This document shows, piece after piece, positions 12,648 through 24,330 of a stretch of DNA of 64,000 bases. The first letter of the stretch is position 1; each line of letters starts with the position of its first letter. Made by a program: the position numbers and the translations under genes. The notes under the pieces are model-generated. The model was not told the DNA's origin and made no database searches. It saw only the letters and a program-made list of their open reading frames with translations. Location of the stretch: assembly GCA_039096225.1 (NCBI GenBank), contig JBBPEB010000028.1, positions 652,501-716,500 on the forward strand, read 5' to 3'. This DNA comes from Blastocystis sp. Blastoise. Taxonomy: Eukaryota; Sar; Bigyra; Opalinata; Blastocystidae.

Positions 12648-13164
12648 TTATAATATTTCAACCAGGACAGTTTCAGTCTTTAATTTGCATTTAAGCCTAA
12701 GCAACCTATATAAAGAGATGATATTAATTAACTAGTACTATTAGTAATATATATAACATTTTAAAATAATAATAAAATAAAAATATATACCTTTTATTGA
12801 AGCCATTACTAGAAAAAGCAAGGACCAAAGGCAAGGAACCATCCTATAAAAGATATATTAAATAGTATAAGTAATAAAAAGGAATATAATTAATATATAT
12901 ACATACCTTTGATAAGCCATTCTCTCCAATTAACAACAACGACAGCAACGGAACCCCCGGAAACCTATATAAAGATAGAGTAAGTTATATAATATAATAA
13001 TATATAATAAAGTAAATTAATATAGAATAATAAAATATAAATATATACATTACTGCTATATAAATATAAAGTGGGGTTAGTTATATAATATGTAATAGAT
13101 AATATAGATGATATATACCTTCTTTTAACATTGATTCCTTCCATTCTAGACCTAAAGAACCCAT
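12648..13164 (-). CDS. Candidate micro-exon gene encoding a 73-residue peptide
   Basis: Not a recognised family. Five short exons bounded by GTATAT and TATAG-like splice sites join into one open frame from ATG to TAA: 13119-13164 (46 nt), 13049-13055 (7 nt), 12907-12964 (58 nt), 12791-12843 (53 nt), 12648-12705 (58 nt). The peptide begins MGSLGLEWKESMLKEG, has a hydrophobic centre (PGVPLLSLLLIGENGLSK), then DGSLPLVLAFSSNGFNKR and a basic end. Keeping one frame open through four introns, including a 7-nt exon, is the main support. Introns follow the same TA-rich grammar as the solid genes here. An upstream exon near 13170-13250 is possible, and an alternative frame through the first exons exists. 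It may instead be a spliced non-coding RNA. Confidence 0.42.
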
Positions 13165-13259
13165 CTATAAGAGAGCCACGACCACACAAAAGAAGGACCA
13201 GAACGTTTAAGGAGACCAGCAAGTGTCAAAACACCAAGCAGAGACAGCTACAATAGAAA

Positions 13260-15159
13260 AATGAATGAATAGAGTAGAAAAAATAAAATATAAAGAAACA
13301 GCAAACACCTACCATCATAATAGTATCATATATAATAAAATAAAAATAAAATTTAATAATATATCATATTAATCATATAAGATATAATAAAATAAATATG
13401 TGATAAGTCATGTAGCATTTTGTTTTGTTATAAAAGGGTGTAATAGGAATTTAGAAGATATAGCTGAAATAATGAAAATAAACATGAATAATCTCATATC
13501 TACTAAATATAGAGAATCTTCATCATAAGAAAAATGAATGGTTAAGAATAAAAGAGAAAGAAAAATTTTATTTCTATGAGGAAAATGGATATTGTTATTG
13601 TTATTTTCAATTTATCATAATTATCATAAGTAATACAAAAATTGTTTTATTTTAAAGAATTATATAGTTATTTATCATTATATCATTTTATAATCAGTTT
13701 TGACTATGGAAGAGTGATTTTTATCCTTAATTGTCAAAATTATTTTTAGTATCACTCAGTAAGTATAAGTCTTTTAAAAAATAAATATAGGTTACAATAC
13801 AGACTTATAGAGAAGACTCTGAAACTTCTATTTCCAGAATAAAAGTCATTTATATAATCCAGAATGATTGCCTGAATCATTATTTAAAGAATCAGTTTTA
13901 TCACATATCTTCAATAAAATTATAAAATAAAGAAAATGAAGATAAAAAGGTCTAGAGTCGAAAAATGTTATGAAATATTATCTTTTTAATGTATTTGTCC
14001 CGATTTTTTATTAATCTGTTATCATAATATGACAAAGAGAGTGGTAAAAACATTTTAAAAGTGAATTAAAGCAATAATTGGAATCAAGTTAAAGTCTTCT
14101 AATACCTTTAAATAGACTTGAAATACATAGAGTAAGCATTTTTTCATGCAAATAGTGTTTTTCATTTAAATAATATCAAAAACAAATCAAAATAGTATTT
14201 TATAATTACTCAGCAAGAACTTTTTCTAGTATTCAAGGACTTACTATTATCAAATATACGTATAAACAAACAAAAATCATATTTTATATATTTTTAGTTG
14301 AATAGTCGGAGTCGTGTTGATAGTTTATTATAAAACAAATGCAAAAATCACTTTTTTGTCAAAAAAAGTCTTATATCGATATATAGTTTTATTCATAATT
14401 TATTTATTGTCTACAAACTCTGTGTATTCATTTTAAGTGATTTTTAGTAAAACTAAAATTATTTGAAATACATATTCTAATTTCGAAAATGACAAAAACA
14501 TATTATATTACATATTTAGTGTTTAAATGAAGTTTAAAAGTTATTAAAATATCAATTAGTTAAAAAATATAAAATATTGAGAATCTCCATTTTTATGACT
14601 TGTCTTAAATCACGTTAAAGGTGTATAATTGAATAGTTGCATTGATTATTTGTATGATTCTAGTAATATTTTCTAAGAATTTTGTTTTTTAACAAGAATA
14701 AATTCTTAATTTATTGTTTATCAACTTAAAAATGTATTTAAATGATTATTTTCTTGTGTAAAAGGGTATAGTGGTTATATGAAAAAAAAATTACGCAGAA
14801 TCATTTGATAATATAATTTTGAAAAATGAGAATTATTATTTTGAACTAAACTAATTTTTCACATATACTCATTATAAAACGACTTGAATAATCTTTTGAG
14901 AAGATTATTTTGTTTTATAATACACTTAAGAAGTAATTGAATGTTATTGTGTCTCTTTTTGTTAAAAAGATTATTTTGAATGCTATTTTTGATTGATCTA
15001 TATATTATCAATGCATTCAATGATGAAATAAATACATATGTAAAGAAAAAATAGTAATTGATCTAATTTATCTTCATCTATTTGAATAGATAATTTTTGA
15101 AAAAATTAATATAATATAATTATTGATACCTATATATAAAGAATTAGTTATGTAATTGA
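13260..15159. other. Gene-free A+T-rich region
   Basis: No exon-like stretch or repeat array is evident over ~1.9 kb. Frames are closed by frequent stops on both strands. Confidence 0.45.
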
Positions 15160-15227
15160 CCTTAAGACAGGAATTGAACCTGTTTTCTATCATAAACTGA
15201 TAGATACTTACCAATATAAGCTTAAGG
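15160..15227 (-). tRNA. tRNA-like cloverleaf 1
   Basis: Read on the minus strand, a 68-nt sequence folds as a cloverleaf. The 7-bp acceptor pairs CCTTAAG with CTTAAGG. A D-like arm CTTA-TATTGG-TAAG follows. The anticodon-like arm is CTATC-AGTTTAT-GATAG. The T arm is ACAGG-TTCAATT-CCTGT. The T loop matches the tRNA consensus TTCRANT and the D loop ends in GG, as expected for the D-T loop contact. It is unusual in having no nucleotides 8-9 between acceptor and D stem, and position 33 of the anticodon loop is G rather than U. It lies just downstream (sense direction) of the pyrimidine tract of the micro-exon gene at 19 kb. It could be a mitochondrial-type tRNA copy or a tRNA-like processing element. 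Confidence 0.5.
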
Positions 15228-15479
15228 ATAATATAGAATAAAAATACATAAATGAAAGTAAAATAGTAGGAATAATGAGTCAGTATGATGTGTAAGGATA
15301 TATTTATATATGTATAAGTGAAAAAGGATGCTAGAAGAAGGGAAAAGAAGTAAAAAAGAATAAAAGAGAAAGAAATATAAAGTAAATGAGATAGGGTCTT
15401 TAATTATTGAGATTAATAAAAAAAATGAAAAATAATTTATAATAAATGACAAAGATAGATATATAGAGATCTATAATAA

Positions 15480-16970
15480 TAAGGAATGCAGAAGAGAAGA
15501 GGATTAGAGGATAAAGAATAAGAAGAAGATAAGGAAGATAAGGAAGAAGATAAGGAAGATAAGGAAGAATAAGAAGAAGATAAGGAAGAAGATAAGGAAG
15601 ATAAGGAAGAATAAGAAGAAGATAAGGAAGAATAAGAAGAAGAAAAGAAGAATAGGAAGAAGATAAGGAAGAGAAGGAAGAAGAAGAAAAGAAGAATAGG
15701 AAGAAGATAAGGAAGAAGAAGAAGAAAAAGAAGAAGAAAAAGAAGATAAGGAAGAATAAGAAGAATAAGAAGATAAGGAAGATAAGGAAGAAGAAGAAGA
15801 AGATAAGGAAGAAGAAAAAAAGAAGAATAGGAAGAAGAAAAAGAAAAGAAGAATAGGAAGAAGATAAGGAAGAAGAAGAAGAATAGGAAGAAGAATAAGA
15901 AGAAAAGGAAGATAAGGAAGAATAAGAAGAAGATAAGGAAGAAGAAGAAAAGAAGAATAGGAAGAAGATAAGGAAGAAGAAGAAGAATAGGAAGAAGAAT
16001 AAGAAGATAAGGAAGATAAGGAAGAATAAGAAGAAGGAAATGAATAATGACAACAAGAAGATGAAGAATAAATAGAATAATGATAAGAAAGAATAAATAG
16101 ATTAATAAGAGAACAAGAGGATGAATGTGAAGAAGAGACAAGGAAGGAGGTGAAAAAAAAGAAAGAAAAGTAAGATAAAGAATAGGAAGAAGATATACAA
16201 GAAAATGAAGAAGAAGAGAAAGAAAAGAAAAGAAGAATAAACAAGAAACATATATAGAGAAACAGAAAGATATAAAGAAATAAAAGAGATAGATAGATAG
16301 ATAGATAGATAGAGAGAAAAAAAATACAAAGATATAAATAGATAGATACACTAATAGATGAATAGAAAGAAAGAAGAAAAGAGAGACATAAAGAAGAAAT
16401 TAGATAGAAAGAGATAGAATTCTATATAGAATGAGAGATATACAAAAGAAATCAAATGAAATAGAGAATAAGATAAAAATAGATACAAGAATAAAGATAA
16501 AAAGAGAAATAGAGGAGTAGGGAAGGTGTATAAAAAAGAAAGAATATAAAGATAGGTAGAGAGGAATTGAGAAGGATAGAGAAGGAGGAGGAAAACAGAT
16601 AGAATTGGAAGACGAAGAAAAGAAGATGAGACGAAGAAGGGAGAAAAAAGGAGCAGGAAGTGAATATCAAGAAAGATAAATTTATATAGAAAAAAATTAG
16701 AAAGAAAAATACATACAAAGAAAACGATAGGGAATGATAGAGAGAATTATAATTTGAATGACATAGAGAGAAGGAGAGACAAAGCAAGATAAAGAAGTAT
16801 AATAGAAAAAACAAAGAAGAAAAAAAGAAGAATAAAAAAAGAAAAGATAGAACAATAGTATATGAGAGAAGAAAGAGACAGAAAGAAAACGGGAAATAGG
16901 GTAGAGACATAGAAGGTAATAAAATATATAGAAGGGGAGAGGGGATTGAGATAAATAAATAGATAGATAT

Positions 16971-17039
<69 letters not shown>

Positions 17040-19080
17040 GATAGAAGAATACCGAAAGATATAGAGAAGGAGATAAATATTAATAAAAAGGAAAATATGG
17101 ATAGAGAGGAGATAGAATCAAACAGAGAAGGAGAAGTAGATAAAAGTCGATTGAGGGAAGAGAGAAGTAGATTAAAATAAAAACAAATAGCAAGAGTTAA
17201 AAGGAAGAAGGGAAGAATATAGAATGATTTGAAGAATGAGATGTATATAGAAGTGAATAGAAGGAAATAGAGAAGGAGAAGTAGATAGAAAAGATTAAAA
17301 ATAGAAGGAGATAGAAAGATAAGAGAATGATATAGATACAATAGAATGAGATAGAGAAGATAAAGTAGATAGAAATGGATAGAAATAAGAAAAATAAATA
17401 GGATAAGAGAGAAAGAGAGATAAAAGGATATAAAAGGATATAGAAGGAGAGAAAACGGATTGAGATGTAGTAAGATGGAAGGATGTAGATGGAAATAGAG
17501 AAGTAGATAGAAGATGATGGAGAATAAAGAGGAGATAGAAGAGGAGATAGAAGGAGAAAAAGAAGAAGAGGAAGTAAATTAAGTTAGAAGGAGATATAAT
17601 AAGATAGAGAAGTAGATATACGTAGATATAAGGAAATATACGAAGATATAAGTAGATAAGAGAAAATAGAAGGAAATAGAGAATGAGATTGAGACACATA
17701 AATGAGGTAGAATGAGATAGATAAGGATAGAGAAATATGAAGAGAAATATAGGAATACAGAGAGATAGAATGATGTTGAAAGAGAAAGAAAAGGAAAGAC
17801 TGAAGATTGAGACAGAAGGAGTAGCTGAGATAAAAGGAAGATAGAGAAGGAAATTGAAAGATGAAGGAAGAAGGAGAGAAGATGAAAGAAGAAGAATATA
17901 GAAGAAGATAGAGAATGAGATAATAGGGATAGAAAGAGAAAAATAGGAAAAAAAGATGGTTAGAAGAAAATAGAAAAGGAGAAAGAAGGAGAGATAGAAG
18001 GAGAAATAGAAGGATATAAAAGAGATTAAGAAAGAAGTTAGAGACAAGAAGATATAGATATATAGAAAGAAATAAAAGGATTAAATAGAAGATTAATAGG
18101 AAATAAATAGGAGACATATAGAAGATTAAGATAGAAGAAAAGAGACAAAATAGAAGTAGATATAACAATATAGAGAATGAAAGGATAGAAATAAAAATAG
18201 AAAATAGATAACTAGAACATAAGAATATATAATAATAGAGAGAAGGAGAGAGAGAAGAAAAAGTAGATATAAAGTGGAAAAGGAGACATAGAAGGAAATA
18301 TAAAAGGAAACAAGAAGGTAGAAAGAGACATATAAGATAAAATAGACAGGGACAGAGAGAAATAAATGGAAAAAGAATAAGGATAAAGATGGATACGAGA
18401 ATAGAGAGGGAGAGAAGGAAGATTGAGATAGAATTATACAGAAAGAGGAGAGAAGGAAGATAAAGAAGGAAAATAGGGCAGTAAAAAAAAGGGAATCAGA
18501 AGGAGGAGAGAAGAAGTATGAGAAGAATAGAAAGAAGGAAGAGGAGGAAGGCAAATAATAGAAGAGAACTATATATATAATAAATAGTGATATAAATATA
18601 AATAAGAAGATGAAGATCTGAAAAAAGCAAAGAATTATATGGAGAAGAAGAAGAAGAAGAAGAGGAAGAGGAAGAAAAGGAGGGTATACACTAATACATG
18701 TCGAGGAAAAAGAAGTATAGAATAAGGAGAAGAGGATAACAGGATAAAAGAAAAAGACATAACGAAATACAATGTAAATAGAATAGTGATTAAGAAAGAG
18801 TAATGAAAGAGTGATATAAAAGGGAAGCGAAGATAAGAGAGAGGTATAATTAAAAAAAAAGAAAAATAAAGGAATTTAGATAGAAGAAAAAATAAAAGAA
18901 AAATGAAGATCTGAGGAAGATAATGAATCAAAGGGAGAGACAAGGATATAGGCTGGAGACAAGGCATAGGAAGAAGTAATAAAGAAAGAAGATGAAGAAA
19001 TAAGGAGATAAAAGTGTAGAAGGAAGAAAATGAAGAAGAGAGAAGAAGGAATCATTTTGTGTAAGAAGAAGAAATAAAGA
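15480..19080. repeat. 3.6 kb strand-asymmetric purine/pyrimidine tract
   Basis: The plus strand is overwhelmingly A and G, with GAAGATAAGGAAGAATAAGA-like repeats at 15500-16030, later GAGATAGAAGGA-type words, and almost no plus-strand pyrimidine apart from scattered T. The long minus-strand frames rich in Ser, Phe, Leu and Tyr follow trivially from this, because a pyrimidine-rich strand has few stop codons. An (ATAG)n run at about 16958-17040 is embedded. The tract directly follows the micro-exons at 19.1-19.5 kb in their sense direction and ends ~250 bases before tRNA-like cloverleaf 1. Such DNA can form triplexes (H-DNA). Confidence 0.85.
16958..17040. repeat. (ATAG)n microsatellite
   Basis: About 20 units of the tetranucleotide ATAG lie inside the purine tract. 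Confidence 0.9.
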
Positions 19081-19482
19081 AGAACTAGATAATAAATAAA
19101 TAAATAAATAAATAAATAAACATACCTAATAGAAAAAAATAATTTGGTGATGTTGAGTCATAGGGAAAGATAACCAACAGAAACAGTAGAAAACAACCTA
19201 AATAAATAAATAATAATAAATAAAAATATAAAAATAATGAAAATAAATAATAAAATGAATTAGATTCTAATTTAAGAAAAAAACAAAAAGAAAGCTAATA
19301 ATAGATAGAATGAATATACGATAAGTACTCTATTATATAATACTTAAAAATATAACAAAGAAAAAAATTAGAGATAATTATAAAAATAAATAAATACATA
19401 TATACTTTGAAAGTAGTTTGACATCATAGACGTTGTTGACATGGACTGAAGAGGACTCTTATAACCATGGACGAGCAGGAAC
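18876..19482 (-). CDS. Candidate micro-exon gene leading into a pyrimidine-rich last exon (5' end unresolved)
   Basis: Not a recognised family. Three segments join in one open frame on the minus strand: 19406-19482 (77 nt), 19126-19197 (72 nt) and 18876-19084 (209 nt, ending in TAA). Splice sites are TATAG/TTTAG/TCTAG acceptors and GTAT donors. The predicted product reads LVHGYKSPLQSMSTTSMMSN, then CFLLFLLVIFPYDSTSP, then a Phe/Leu/Ser-rich end (KMIPSSLFFIFFLLHFYLL). The first segment starts mid-codon, so at least one upstream exon is missing. The last exon is pyrimidine-rich, so its openness proves little; the first two segments carry the weight. It has the same order of parts as the plus-strand gene at 36,981. 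Confidence 0.35.
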
Positions 19483-19649
19483 CTATACATGCTAGAGAAT
19501 GGGAGAATGTTAATATTGATAAAGAATAAAAAATAGTAATATACATACAAGAGAATAATCTGAAGTTAAAATCAACTTCTATTTTTTAAAATAACAGCTA
19601 ATAAAAATAAAATAAAAATAAAGAAAATAAGTAACAAATGAAAATATTT

Positions 19650-20760
19650 TCTAAGTTAATAGGCTCAATAGCGTATGGGTGTATTCAGGTCTTAAAAGAA
19701 AAATCATTTTTGCGGGAATATCAAGAAACTCAAAAAAAGTATTTTTTCCCTCCTTTTTTCACTGTCACTTTTCTTTAATATTTTTGACTTTTTAGTATTA
19801 AAAACGATTCTTACAGGCATGTATAGAGACTCTATACCACTTTTGAGACTAAAAATCAAATATTTAAAAATGAGTGAAAATCTTGACTAGCAAGAAAAAC
19901 AATTATGTGAAGCTGAGTATGTTGTGTATACACATATCTAACAACAGAGATGATAAAAACACACAACTCCTCTTGGTTTAGGACATAATTATGAATTCTC
20001 TCAAAAAAGCTATTTTAAACCTTAAAACGATACCCTGAACTATAAATCAAGTCCTGAATGATATTCTAAAGTCATATTTTTAAAAACAGGTTTAATGACG
20101 ATAATCAATAAACAAAAACAAGAGCTTCCGTTTTACTTTTCTTTTTTGAATTTTTAATTGTTTTGACTTTCTAGGGTAGTTGGCTGAAAGAAATGTTGTC
20201 GTCTTTAGGCTAAAAAATGATGAATAAAAAAGTCAAGTCATTTTATTGTTTTTTCCTTGGGAAATAAAAAAGAAGAAATTTTTAGGTGTGTTTTGGTTTA
20301 GGCTGTATAATGGTTTTTATTGTAAAAGGACTTGACGAGAATGATTGAAATGATAATACATCACTCAGAGAACACACAACTTTAAAAAATTTGTCACTCA
20401 TGTAATCCATTCCTGGAATTATAGACTTCAGAGAAAAAATTAAAGTCTTTTTGGTTTTAAACAGTCATTTTAAATCATAAAACACTGTAAAATAGTCAAT
20501 ATTTAGAATGTCTATGATTATATAAATAAACAATATATTTTGTAGAGTTATTTTTAAGTTTTTCTCGTCAAAAAGAGAGAAACTTGACAAGTTGGCGGAC
20601 ACTCTTTTCTCGAGTTTAGGCCAACGTATTTTTGATTAAAAAATCCCAGTCATTTTGTTGTTTCTCTTACGGGAAATAGGGTCAAAAAAACACAAAATGT
20701 CCATAGTGTATAATTTTTGAATTCCATCGTTGGAATATTAAATATTAAATATGTATCGAC
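19650..20760. repeat. Three degenerate tandem copies of a ~400 bp unit
   Basis: Recurrent blocks include a T-rich lead (TTTTTGACTTT or similar), a short region with TTTAGGC or similar, then AAAAATCnnAGTCATTTT-type sequence and a GGGAAAT-like word. They start near 19,755, 20,140 and 20,550. Words such as ACACACAAC and GGTTTAGG also recur (19,965 and 20,290-20,380). Copies differ heavily. The block lies upstream, in sense direction, of the micro-exons at 19.1-19.5 kb. There is no open frame. Confidence 0.55.
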
Positions 20761-21153
20761 TTTTCTATATATATATTTATGAGTTATTTTTAAAAATTAG
20801 TTTTTTATTGTATAAGTCTGGATTAATAAAAACTAACCTATTTATGTTTATTAATTATAAGGAATATCATTAGCATTTTAGTTTTTTATTTATTCTAAAA
20901 TGATTTATTTATATATATATATCGTTTTCGTTGAAAATTAAAATTTCTTTGTATTCAATTCAATTTCCTTCTCATACTCTTTAATACAAATACTTCTTTT
21001 TTATTCTCTTATTAGTTTATTTTATAAATAAAATCAATATCAATATATAAATATTTCTACAATAATAGAAACAAACCAATTGATGACATACATATATCTA
21101 AACACATAAAACAAGAGAAACAACAATAAATTCTTTGTAAAATGACCTTATTA

Positions 21154-21882
21154 TTAATCTTCTGAAACCCATTTATCATCTTGCATTCCTTTTTTAGCTT
21201 TCTAAACATTAATGTATTTTTAATATATGAAAGATATAATATATATAATAAATAAATAAATAAATAAATAACAAATAAATAATAAATAATAATAAATAAA
21301 TAAAAAATAAAATCAAAAAAAAAAATATCACTATAAATACTCCATAACCCCAAATAGGTTTCCATTCTTTTGTTTGTTCATCGAATTCCATACGATTATG
21401 TTTTCTTTGTTTAATACCTTTTTCACGAGCGAATTTATCCCATTTGGTTTCTTTAATAACAGGAATAGGTTTCTCTCTTGGTATTTGAGAAGTACATTCA
21501 GGAAGATTAGCAACTGGGCCAACTTCAGTGACTTCAGTAGGTAATTGGAATAATTTATTGAATAATAATTGAATATTATCTCTGCTAACACTTTGAAGAT
21601 ATTCTTCCTTATTTTTCTTCAATTCCTATACTTACAGAAATATGAATTTCATAAAATTAAAACTGTTTCAAGAAGAAATTGTGTGTAAAAATATATACTT
21701 CTGTATTTAATGCATGTGTATCGAAAGCAGCAAGATTTCCAAGATCATAATTAAGATCATTTTCCTTTCCTTCTTGATCTACAGTAGCACTTTTGAAAAC
21801 TAATGTATACAAAGAATAATATAAATACATATTTATATATACCAGAATTAGGAACTCTCTTTACTTGTAATATAGTAGACAT
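21154..21882 (-). CDS. RRS1: Ribosome biogenesis regulatory protein RRS1
   Basis: Nuclear/nucleolar factor that in yeast joins Rpf2 to load the 5S RNP onto the pre-60S ribosome. Four exons join in phase: 21843-21882, 21699-21799, 21341-21625, 21154-21201, giving 157 residues. Family landmarks are YDLGNLAAFD near residue 37, SRDNIQLLFNKLFQLPTEVT, LPECTSQIPREKPIPVIKET and WDKFAREKGIKQRKHNRM, ending with EWKPIWGYGKAKKGMQDDKW. Human RRS1 (365 residues) and yeast Rrs1 (203 residues) have a longer basic tail; here the protein stops soon after the conserved core. The long reading frame that runs on past WGYG is intron read-through; a TTTAG acceptor restores the family sequence. It is divergent from the glycyl-tRNA synthetase gene. 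Confidence 0.9.
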
Positions 21883-22575
21883 AATAATTCTCTAAATGTA
21901 TGAAAACGATAAAGAAATAGATGAAAGGCAAAAACAAAAAAGTGTCTTTCTTCATTGACTTTTTCACGGAAATCATTCAAAGAAAACCATTGTTTTGAAG
22001 CCTAAAAAGTAACGTAATGAATCGTGGAACTTGGTGTTTTTTGGCCACATTATTTTTTAGGTCATCAATTTTTCATTTATTGATTTTACTTTTATTATCA
22101 AGTTTCTATTTATATTTCTATGCTGAAGAAATTTATGAATAGTCACTAAATAAAATTTCTGGATCAATAAAATGAAAAAAGCAGAATTCTTTCATACAAT
22201 AACTGATTCCCTTGATTGTTGCCGATAACCTTCTTAATGTTGGCCGATACTTTCAATAAGAAACACATATCTATATTATAATTATAAATATACATCCAAT
22301 AGAGTAATGAATAAAAATATATTGAAGATTATTAAAAAACGAAACTGTCTTCAAAACGTTGTTCATAAGGAAGTGTGTCATTTTTCTTCAAAAATAAAAA
22401 AGGGTGAGTTTCCCCTATAAAAAGAGTTTTACTAATGAATAAAAAACAAGTTTGTGACCATTCAAAAGGATGAGCCGAGAAACACGAGGAATAATGAATT
22501 TCATGCAGAAATGTCGTTGAGAATCATGGTTTTTCGATAATTTGTTTTGTAGTTGTTTTTTCTTTCTTTCTTTCA
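21883..22575. promoter_or_regulatory. Divergent intergenic region RRS1 / glycyl-tRNA synthetase
   Basis: This ~690-base region separates two divergent translation-related genes and should hold both promoters. It is somewhat less A+T-rich than average in places (22,210-22,250 contains GTTGCCGATAACC and GTTGGCCGATAC, an imperfect repeat of GCCGATA). No known core element was identified. Confidence 0.35.
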
Positions 22576-23675
22576 ATGCAAAAACTAATAAATAAAGGTT
22601 TTTTAAAGACCGCATTTACTGTTTTAAATTTAAATAAGACTACTTTACAGTCTACTATTCCTTTAAGGCAATTCAGTAAGAAAACTAAGAAGATGGAACC
22701 CACTATAGACGTTGATGCTCTTCGTGCTAAGGTTGTACAACAAGGAGCTGTTGTAAGACAACTTAAGAAAGATAATGCTGGACAAAATGATCTTGTTGCT
22801 GGTATTTTATTATGATTTGTGACATTTTTTGTTGTTATTTTTTGTTTTATATATATTCTTTATATACATAAATATAGCTATTGAGACTCTTCAACATTTA
22901 AAGAAAGAATTAGAAGAAGCTGTTAAGAAATATGAAGAGAAAGATACTTTTGATCGTGCTGCTTTTGATAAACTTACTCTTAGTAGAATGTTTGTTGTTC
23001 CTTCCTTTGAAATATATGGAGGTATTGCTGGTCTTTATGATTTTGGTCCTGCTGGCTGTGCTTTAAAGGCAAATTTCATTAACCTTTGGAAGAGACATTT
23101 CATTTTAGAAGAAGAAATGCTTGAACTTGAATGTACTAACTTAACTCCTTATTGTGTTCTTAAGACTTCAGGTCATGTTGATAAATTTACTGATTTAATG
23201 GTTAAAGATGTTAAAACTGGTGATTGTTACAGAGCTGATATATCCTTATTATGATTATATATTTTATTTTATTTTATTTATTTATTTTATTTTATTTTAT
23301 TGTTTTATTATATATATATATGTTTCTTTAATCTATGTGTGTACAAGTTATTAGAAGCTAAAATAGATGAACTCTTAGAAGACATCACTCTTACTGAAGA
23401 ACAAAGACAAGAATTAGATAGAATACGTATTCAAGCTGATTCTTATTCTCCTGAAGAATTAGAAGAGTTATTTGCTAAATATGATATTAAGGCTACTATT
23501 ACTGGAAATGATCTTACTAAACCTTATCCTTTTAATCTTATGTTCGCTACTAACATTGGTCCTGAAGGAAATAATCAAGGTTTCCTTCGTCCTGAAACTG
23601 CTCAAGGTATGTTTGTCAACTTCAAACGTTTATTGGATTATAATAACCATAAATTCCCTTTCGCTGCTGCTCAAG

Positions 23676-23750
<75 letters not shown>

Positions 23751-24298
23751 TATAGGTAGGTACTGGATTCCGTAATGAGATTTCTCCTCGTGCTGGTTTA
23801 CTTCGTGTCCGTGAATTCCCTATGGCGGAAATAGAACATTTCTGTAATCCTAAAGATAAGAGTCACCCTAAATTTAAAAATCTTAAAGATTTACATGTTC
23901 CTCTATTCCCTAGAGAACATCAAAAAGGAGATGGAAAAATTATTAATCCTACTTGTATATATTATTATTATTATAAATATATGTAGTTTTTTTTTTTTTT
24001 AAGTATAAATTAATATATATGATATTATTGACCTATATTTGTAATAATAATATATATATAGTAGAAGAAGCTGTAAATGCTGGTACTATTAATAACGAGA
24101 CTTTAGCTTATTTCTTAGGAAGAGTATATCAATTTTTAACTACTGTTGGTATTGATAATACCAGACTTCGTTTCAGACAACATCTTGAAACTGGTATATA
24201 TATTATAATTAGTTATATTATTATATATTATAGTTAGTTATTATTATTATTATATATAGTTGTTATTATTATTATTATATATAGTTAGTTATATTATA

Positions 24299-24330
<32 letters not shown>

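Noticed and set aside
12965..13222. An 85-codon minus-strand frame
   Set aside because: It runs through GTATAT donors and TA-rich intron sequence; the spliced micro-exon model explains the same DNA better.
15400..18967. Many long minus-strand frames rich in Ser, Phe, Leu and Tyr over the purine tract
   Set aside because: A pyrimidine-rich strand rarely forms stop codons. Overlapping frames are all open, and the text is a repeat by-product.
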